Assembly (NCBI GenBank): GCA_022457065.1
Contig: JAJGBQ010000005.1
Coordinates: 1,240,001 to 1,304,000, forward strand
Length of the DNA stretch: 64,000 nucleotides
Origin: Curvularia sp. ZM96
Lineage: Eukaryota > Ascomycota > Dothideomycetes > Pleosporales > Pleosporaceae
Direction of reading: 5' to 3'
This document shows, one piece after another, positions 57,776 through 64,000 of this stretch (positions are counted from its first letter, which is position 1; each line of letters opens with the position of its first letter). The notes below the pieces were generated by a model. That model saw only the letters and a program-made list of their open reading frames with translations. It ran no database searches and was not told the origin of the DNA. The translations under genes and the position numbers were made by a program.

Positions 57776-59473
57776 ATGTCTTCTGGCGGCGAACGCAAAG
57801 TCCCAAGCTCCCTCAGCCGCAGCACGAGGGGGACGACCCCACGTCTTGCTGACCTCGGAGAGTCCCCACGAACACCCATCCTTCGCTCCATCTCGTCTAC
57901 GTTTGGCTCTCCCGGTGGCTCGTACCGCACTGAGGACGAGTACGTCATCATTGAAGTTGGCTCACGCTTCGTGCGTGGTGGTTTCCCTGCCGAAAGTGCG
58001 CCGCGATGTACCCTCGCATTCGGCCCCGAGAACCAGCGGAGGGTGGGCGACTACAGGCAGTGGGACCCCGAATACGCACAGAAGAGACCAAAGCGGAACA
58101 AGGACGAGGAATGGGGAGAACAGCATGAGCTCTACCGCCTGGACCTGAGCAAGCTTGACCTTGGTCTTGTCGAAGACAAATTCGAAAGGGCTATGCGTGA
58201 GGCGTACACCAAGTATTTCTTGCTTGACACTAAGCCCCGCCGTGTGTTGCTTGCCATGCCGCCTCGGATGCCGCACGCTCTGATGTCTACTTTCATGGAC
58301 GTGCTCTTCACCAGCTTCCAGGCCCCAAGTATCACCCTCATGTCCACTCCTGTTCTATCGGCTGTAGCGGCAGGACTGCGATCAGCCTTGGTTGTGGATA
58401 TTGGGTGGGCGGAAACACTAGTCACTGCAGTATATGAGTATCGCGAGGTTTCCGAACGGCGTAGCATACGGGCAGGCAAGATGCTTAGTCAAGAAATGGC
58501 CAAGCTGCTGAACACTGAACTAGACAATGCTGAGCCCGGCGCACCGAAAGCAGACGTGTCGTTCGAGGAAGCCGAAGAGGTCCTCACCCGTGTTGGGTGG
58601 TGCAAACCCATTGCTAGATCAAATCGAAGAACCGTCTACTTCCCCGCGCGCGAAGCACCCGTGCTCGAAGAATTCGAAGACGCCGTCGAGTCACCACCGC
58701 CCACCGTCACAATCCCCTTTCCAAAACATACCCCACCTACCGACCTTACGATCTCTTTTGCTGCACTCGCCAAGCCCGCAGACACTGTTCTCTTTGCACC
58801 AGACATGTCCATGAGCGAATTCGATGATGAAGACCTCCCGTTGCACCACCTCATATACCGCACCCTCGTACACCTCCCTATAGACGTCCGTCGATTATGC
58901 ATGTCACGCATACTCATCACAGGCGGCGTGTCGAACCTTCCTGGGGTCAAGACTCGTATATTAAAAGAGCTGGATGCATTGGTACAAGCAAAGGGCTGGG
59001 ATCCTGTCAAGAGCTATGGGAAAGCAAGTGCTCGCCGAGAAGAAAAGTTACGGAACCATCGGGAAAACATAGAAATGGGTCATAAAGAAGGCAAGGATAC
59101 CGTGGCATTTTCTCGTGATCAGGATGACCCAGACCAAACGGTGCCAGCAGCATTCCAGTCACCCGAACAAGATGCTATAGACACCAAGTTAGCCCAGACA
59201 GCCCTTCGTAATGGTCCGCCACCTTCAAGCCTAGTCGGCGGTGTTGTTAGAGGCGTTGAAACGTTGGGTGCATGGGTGGGTGCAAGCCTTGTTGCTCAGC
59301 AGCGTATCAAGGGCATCGTCGAGGTCGAACGTGAAAGATACCTGAAAGATGGCTTGCATGGTGCATCCCGTGAAAAAGAAGTCTCGGTCATTGCCCAGCG
59401 ACAGAGCATGGGCCCTGGATTGACCAACAAAGGCGGAGAAAGGGCGAGCTGGACGCTTGGCGTATGGGCATAG
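57776..59473 (+). CDS. actin-related protein (Arp10/Ro-7-like)
   Basis: A single-exon gene of 565 residues with an actin/Hsp70 ATPase fold. Residues 1-50 are Ser/Pro-rich. The fold begins YVIIEVGSRFVRGGFPAE and continues through RRVLLAMPPRMPHAL, then ALVVDIGWAETLVTAVYEY (phosphate 2 region) and CMSRILITGGVSNLPGVKTRI (adenosine region). The last part contains GVVRGVETLGAWVGASLV and WTLGVWA. Compared with actin it has extra N- and C-terminal extensions and divergent ATP loops. By layout I place it near the Arp10/Arp11 class (Neurospora ro-7), a pointed-end dynactin component, but the exact subfamily is inference. Confidence 0.75.
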   Translation: MSSGGERKVPSSLSRSTRGTTPRLADLGESPRTPILRSISSTFGSPGGSYRTEDEYVIIEVGSRFVRGGFPAESAPRCTLAFGPENQRRVGDYRQWDPEYAQKRPKRNKDEEWGEQHELYRLDLSKLDLGLVEDKFERAMREAYTKYFLLDTKPRRVLLAMPPRMPHALMSTFMDVLFTSFQAPSITLMSTPVLSAVAAGLRSALVVDIGWAETLVTAVYEYREVSERRSIRAGKMLSQEMAKLLNTELDNAEPGAPKADVSFEEAEEVLTRVGWCKPIARSNRRTVYFPAREAPVLEEFEDAVESPPPTVTIPFPKHTPPTDLTISFAALAKPADTVLFAPDMSMSEFDDEDLPLHHLIYRTLVHLPIDVRRLCMSRILITGGVSNLPGVKTRILKELDALVQAKGWDPVKSYGKASARREEKLRNHRENIEMGHKEGKDTVAFSRDQDDPDQTVPAAFQSPEQDAIDTKLAQTALRNGPPPSSLVGGVVRGVETLGAWVGASLVAQQRIKGIVEVERERYLKDGLHGASREKEVSVIAQRQSMGPGLTNKGGERASWTLGVWA

Positions 59474-60201
59474 CCTTCAGCTGTGCGTAATGGCGCAAAA
59501 CTGTTTTTCTGCTTATGAACTGCGTTGATACCCGTTCTAGTTATGTCATTGCCTCATCATCTCACTTGCTTTAGCCATCTCACCTGTCCAAGCCTGTTGT
59601 ACTGTTCCTTTTATGTTTTCAAGTCAACAGGGCGATTCTGAAACCCTGGAACTACAATCTCCACAACCCACGAAGACAGTGATCTAAGCCGGCGATCAAT
59701 TATATGCATCATCTTTTAGAAATTACAGACACGGTCTTGCTCCTATACGGTTCTTCTACTCTGAAAGCTGTCACCGTGAAGCCGTTATGGGTTGGCCGCG
59801 GCTACTTAGCTTTGGTGGCATAGGCCGAGTACACTACAGCCTTTCTACCCCACCAACGTACTTCGATAATGTTCGGCTCTGCGACATGTACTCTGAGACA
59901 ATACCATGTCGCTTTAGACATGCCTCAATTACTTCTCCAAAATCTTGATTCCAGCTGCTCATTCAGTTAGTGAACAATTCGACGAGTGAGCATCTAATCA
60001 CATCCACGTATACTTTGCAACTCGTCAATGTCGCAGGTGACGTACTTATCTAGTTGCTGAGTTGGCCTTATATCGAACATTAGCATTTGTATACGAAGCA
60101 AATATGCAATCTACCCTCTAACCAATGCTCGACAGTTCATATGTTGCACTCTTGAAGCAACAGAGCAGTGTCCGGGCAGCAAGGCAAACCTACGAGTCTT
60201 C

Positions 60202-60249
60202 AAATCAGCAAATCAGCAAGTCAGCAAGTCCGCAAGTCCGCAAGTATGC
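60202..60249 (+). repeat. 8-bp tandem repeat, six units
   Basis: Six consecutive 8-bp units: AAATCAGC twice, AAGTCAGC, AAGTCCGC twice, AAGTATGC. It lies 200-250 bp upstream of the C2H2 gene start. Confidence 0.85.
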
Positions 60250-60360
60250 ATGTTGACAACTCGCATTCATGCAAGCCAATCCCACACTAAGCGACGTATT
60301 CGCCAATGGCAAACAGGCAGGTTTGAACTTAAGAAGCTGTGCTATTCCCCACGGGAAAAG

Positions 60361-60420
60361 TCCCTCTGTCTATCAGCGAGTCCCTCTGTCTATCAGCGAG
60401 TCCCTCTGTCTTTGAACGAG
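60361..60420 (+). repeat. 20-bp tandem repeat, three units
   Basis: Two identical 20-bp units (TCCCTCTGTCTATCAGCGAG) and a diverged third, in the leader of the C2H2 gene, 33 bp before its ATG. Confidence 0.9.
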
Positions 60421-60452
60421 TCCTTCATTGTGTTCCGGAAACTTGTATTGCC

Positions 60453-60649
60453 ATGACCTCCCCGATGCAGCGAGGTCCTTCGACCTCCGATGAGTCTAGC
60501 GGCTCGACTCACAGCGACTTAGTCCTTCAAAATGTCACTCAAAGTGCCATTCAAGACACCTTCCAATACAACAATCAGATTGCTGTATCTGAGGAGCAGC
60601 CATTACAGAATTTTACCCAATACTTCTTTCCAAACGTAGGTGGCGACCT

Positions 60650-60713
<64 letters not shown>

Positions 60714-62347
60714 CTTTACTTCAACACAATCGTCGCTGGTGCTGAAAAATTGCCACAGGATTTCGATCAGGCATTCTCATGTCTACACACAGGGATCGGA
60801 GTTGAATTGTGGTGCCTAGAGATAATATGGCCTGGTATATGTCAAGATCTGTGGTGGTTTGACTTTCTCTATCCCAATATTCTCAACCCAGAAACATCCG
60901 CAGCCGTCATCGCCATGCTCTTTGGTCCGAACTCCGAGAAGCGCAAATTCGACTGTCCTGTATTCGTTGCAGAAGCTCGACATGGTTGGCCTCGTACGTG
61001 TAACAACTACAAGAGTGCAAACATGTCAGATTTGCGGCGCCACTTGAAAACCCGACCAGGCCGTGGCTATATGCGTCAGCTATCGTTTCTAGAACTCTGC
61101 CCCACATGCAACAACGATTTCATTGATAGGGACGTGTTTGAATCTCAACACGGCTATCGAGGAGAGCTTTGTAGCGACCGTCGGCTCCAGCGCCGAAGAG
61201 CCGATGCGCAAGTGCAGTGGGAATTACTGTACCACAAAGTGGAAGCAGCGATGTTGTCACGACATCTCCCGACACGTATGTCATCTTCCCTATTTACGGC
61301 ATAAAGAGATAGTATTGACATTACCACCCAAGAGCAGAATGAAAGCAGCTTCGCCCTACCGGGACCTAGTTCCGAGTTCCTAGTCCCATCAGTGCCAGGC
61401 AATGATTTAGTAGAGTCTCCTGCCGATCCGTCTATACCGCGTCAACAGGACGATAAAATGCCTTACCGCACGCCCTATGAACTCATTGTCGACTCTGACT
61501 CTGACGAAGGAGGACAAGACACCGGACAACAGCACGTAAGTGTAAGCCGCATAGAACCAAATTTCTATCTGATTTATGTTGTTAGTAGACTTCATCGCTC
61601 GCGTCCAACGGGGTAAATGAATCTCCTGTGTCACAAACGTGGCCTCAAATCGAACATAACCGGTCAGATATCTTCAATCAAGATTCCCGGATGTCTACAG
61701 GCATCACAAGTAACAGGGCTTTGGAAAGTGAGGAAGTCGAAAGGCGTCCACAGCCAAGTACAACTCAAGCAAGTTCGCATGACGCATGCACCCAGGTCTC
61801 CGAAGCACCACATCCCCTCATATCAAATACAAGCTCATATCGCACACATAATTCCATCCAGCTAGAGGATTGCACACCTACCTACAACGATCAAGGTCTC
61901 TCAAGCTATTTCAGATACACTGGATTAATGGAGTCTATGGGGCAAGGGAGCAACGAGGTGCTTAATAACCAAGCACTTTCATCGCCTGTTTTTGAACCTC
62001 GAGCAACTCAGCCTTCTGAAACTTGCTCTTCTCTCTCCACTTTGTCGAAAGCGTCTAATTCATTCACAATCGAATGCCCATACTGCCCACAGTGTTTCAC
62101 TGGTAAATACGGAAAAGGGAACCTGGGAAGACACAAGAGGATCGCACATCAGGGGGCCAAGGCCAAGACTTACCCTTGCATGGTATCTGGATGCGAACGC
62201 ACCTATGCGCGAAAAGATGCTCTATCCAAGCATATGCGGAGACACCATCCATCCCTTGACCCAATCAATCCAACTCAGGAAGCTCTACATGTCGAAGACC
62301 AAAGGGAAGTTAATTTGGAAATCGAAGACCGAATGGAAGTTATTTAA
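60453..62347 (+). CDS. C2H2 zinc-finger protein with atypical Cys/His region
   Basis: Minimal model: exons 60453-61275, 61333-61535 and 61589-62347 (594 aa). A likely extra intron 60636-60758 (GTAGGT donor, CTGA branch, CCACAG acceptor, 123 nt, frame-neutral) would remove a His-Thr repeat and give 553 aa. The middle section has a fungal double-finger-like pattern: KFDCPVF...DLRRHL...CPTCNNDF...GELC. Two classical fingers lie near the C-terminus: C-x2-C-x12-H-x4-H, then C-x4-C-x12-H-x3-H in YPCMVSGCERTYARKDALSKH. The arrangement suggests a nuclear DNA-binding regulator. The C-terminus falls in a degenerate tandem repeat. The region is repeat-rich and its target is unknown. Confidence 0.7.
60654..60710 (+). 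repeat. (AC)n microsatellite
   Basis: 57 bp of uninterrupted AC dinucleotide (about 28 copies). It lies either in the first exon of the C2H2 gene, coding His-Thr repeats, or in an unannotated intron (60636-60758). Confidence 0.95.
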
Positions 62348-62376
62348 ATGTTAAAGACTGAAGAGAAGTTAATATG
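62294..62376 (+). repeat. degenerate ~29-bp tandem repeat at the C2H2 gene end
   Basis: Three diverged copies starting at 62294, 62324 and 62353, sharing GAAGACC-AA-GGAAGTTAAT-type sequence. The stop codon (62345-62347) lies in the second copy, so the last residues of the protein come from repeat sequence. Confidence 0.7.
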
Positions 62377-63247
62377 CTTCCATCACTGCAACTGCGAGTA
62401 CGAAAATTTGTGAATGTGAGCGGCTGTTAGATGCTAAGAACAAGTTTTTCCACTTCTGAAATGCCGCTGTGGCTGTGGTTGAAGCAAAGTCGGTTGCACA
62501 TGGCGTTTATCGAAGCATAATCTGCATTCCAGTCGATCAATTCATTTATGGTAGTTCGCTCTGCTCTCGAATGCATTAAAATACTAATATACTCTTGATT
62601 AAAGCGCATTCAACCTGTAACTTGGTGTCACGACACTGGTCGCTGAATTCGATGTCAGTCATGCACTAGGCCGAACGATTGTTTGAAAGCATCGGTGAGA
62701 ATAGTCGATGGACACCAACGACTATCAAGGATTTGAATTCTTAATAATAGTAAGAAATACACTTTCACTACAGGGATGCCCAAGTACAAGTTCAGAACGC
62801 GGTGAGCATCGCAAAAAGGTGCAGAGGTCCAGCCGCTGGCTTGGTTCTCGCATGTCATCACCACCATACCCAACGCGCACACGACCATCACGGCAACACT
62901 ACCCACTGGCTGCATAAAACGACCTAGGTTCTCCCCGCCATACGATACCCGTCCAAGAGTGACCTACAGTACTTTTTCCTTAATATGCAAAAGATCGCAA
63001 ACCTTCGGCCCGCTGTTATGAGGTCGCTCTGACATCATCGCCAGGGTCCCACCATTTGCATCATTATGTGCATCATCGCACGACGCAACGATGCATCTGG
63101 CTGTTTATAAAGATTGCCGTCGAAACCTCCCCTCGACTTGCCATACACAACACATCTTTTTGATACCCTGAAAACATACCAAGCACATTCACGTCAACCT
63201 TCTTCTCTCCAAACAACGAATCGATTCAAAAGACAACTACAACAACC
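62377..63247. other. intergenic
   Basis: About 870 bp, AT-rich on the left, with the promoter of the last gene on the right. No gene supported. Confidence 0.55.
63106..63111 (+). promoter_or_regulatory. TATA box of the last gene
   Basis: TATAAA lies 137 bp upstream of the ATG at 63248, followed by a CT/CA-rich leader. Confidence 0.5.
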
Positions 63248-63664
63248 ATGTCCGACGCCTACAAGAACACCGACCTCAACAAGCTCGCTGAGCAAGCCGA
63301 GCGCGACCTCAACAGCCACAGCGCCAAGCACGGCCACACCCAGGGCGACTCCAGTACGTCTTCCCCTTCCCTCCCTCTCCATCCCAAGTTCCCTTCTCCT
63401 AACCTCTTTTCCACAGCCATGGAATCCGGCGTCGACACCGCCGGCGTCGAAAACAAGTTCGCGGGTGCACAAGTCAAATACGGCTCTTCGGCGACGGGCC
63501 GCGAGATCCCTCTCGACGAAGGCGGCTCCATCAAGGCAAACGGCCAGCCCACCAAGGATGTAGACTTTGCACATGGAGGTGTAGGTGCGCCTGAGGAGCG
63601 GGACCAGGCGTTTGCGGAGAGGCACGGTGGAGATGATTCGGTCAGGGGGAATGTGAGGAACTAG
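63248..63664 (+). CDS. small intrinsically disordered protein, unknown function
   Basis: Exons 63248-63353 and 63417-63664 encode 117 residues. The intron has a GTACGT donor, CTAAC branch and CCACAG acceptor. The N-terminus (MSDAYKNTDLNKLAEQAERDLNS) forms a likely amphipathic helix; the rest is Gly/Asp/Lys/Ala-rich with KFAGAQVKYGSSATG, REIPLDEGG and AHGGVGAPEERDQAF. It has no cysteine, signal peptide or membrane segment. Composition and length resemble small conserved hydrophilic proteins of filamentous fungi, often stress- or development-associated; that role is a guess. A TATA box and compact leader suggest strong, regulated expression. Confidence 0.8.
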   Translation: MSDAYKNTDLNKLAEQAERDLNSHSAKHGHTQGDSSTSSPSLPLHPKFPSPNLFSTAMESGVDTAGVENKFAGAQVKYGSSATGREIPLDEGGSIKANGQPTKDVDFAHGGVGAPEERDQAFAERHGGDDSVRGNVRN

Positions 63665-64000
63665 TGGAGTTATGAACAGCTTTGAGCCTGTAAAACAAAG
63701 ATATTTTATGAAGTAATGATATTATTATATTTTTTCTCTTTTACTGTGTTTCTATCTCTTTTTGTTCGACACCCCTGTCGTTCTTGAACGCAACAACTTA
63801 GATATGTTTTACTTTGCAGAAAGTAGTTAAATCGTCTCAAGGTTGTGTAAGAATGAATGAATGAATGAACAAGAGTTCAGTTCCACCCATCACGGCCACA
63901 CATACACAAACTCATGAATAGAAAAAATAACCACATACCATCACAATCACGTAGTCGAGAAGAAGACAAACAAGCTAGAATGTCCCAGCATAAACAGTGT
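63665..64000. other. 3' flank at window edge
   Basis: About 340 bp of AT-rich 3' UTR and flank, with a GAAT tetranucleotide run at 63852-63867. No gene seen before the window ends. Confidence 0.55.

Larger units (their letters stand above)
59474..60452. other. intergenic with simple tandem repeats
   Basis: About 980 bp, AT-rich; contains the 8-bp and 20-bp repeats listed separately near its right end. No gene supported. Confidence 0.55.

Overview
The window looks like nuclear chromosomal DNA of a filamentous ascomycete (Pezizomycotina). Genes are monocistronic, with mostly short (about 45-140 nt) GT-AG introns and pyrimidine-rich leaders. The repertoire is typical: a GH72 glucanosyltransferase, a heme-thiolate peroxygenase, a hybrid histidine kinase, C2H2 fungal regulators and a dispersed single-copy 5S rRNA gene. 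A Dothideomycete (Pleosporales-like) origin is my impression from protein style only; no marker here proves it. I see no CRISPR array, operon, intact transposon, tRNA or plasmid element.

Layout. 0-10 kb: a tiny secreted cysteine-rich protein; a Gal80-like Gfo/Idh/MocA protein (minus); a tail-anchored fatty-aldehyde-type dehydrogenase; and a seven-exon C2H2 plus fungal-specific-domain transcription factor (minus). 9.9-17.4 kb: a 7.5 kb stretch with no convincing gene upstream of that factor. 17.4-28 kb: a doubtful 85-aa ORF, a secreted heme-thiolate peroxygenase, a 1,281-aa hybrid histidine kinase, a lectin-like gene broken by an in-frame stop, and a GPI-anchored GH72 enzyme. 28-42 kb: 40S ribosomal protein S0 and mitochondrial ribosomal protein uS15m sharing a 231-bp divergent promoter, a GNAT acetyltransferase, a secreted GH2 glycosidase, a large pseudokinase, and an ELL-associated (EAF) factor. 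42-50 kb: an unknown single-pass membrane protein, a GrpB-GNAT fusion, a Thr-rich secreted protein that appears frameshifted, an isolated 5S rRNA gene in a gene-poor stretch, and a MYND zinc-finger protein. 50-64 kb: an unknown 604-aa protein, RNA polymerase III subunit Rpc17/Rpc9, NOP58 divergent from an actin-related protein, a repeat-rich C2H2 regulator, and a small disordered protein.

Function. The genes do not form one pathway. Ribosome and RNA-polymerase functions recur (S0, uS15m, NOP58, 5S rRNA, Rpc17, EAF), as do secreted or cell-wall proteins (Cys-rich protein, peroxygenase, GH72, GH2, Thr-rich protein). I found no convincing new multi-gene system. The points most worth checking are the pseudokinase, the GrpB-GNAT fusion with a possible alternative 3' exon, the two apparently broken genes, the Cys-rich secreted protein, the ALDH whose membrane tail depends on splicing, and the C2H2 gene whose CA microsatellite may be intronic. 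Exon boundaries were deduced by eye from splice signals and reading frame; protein families were recognised from motifs without any database search.
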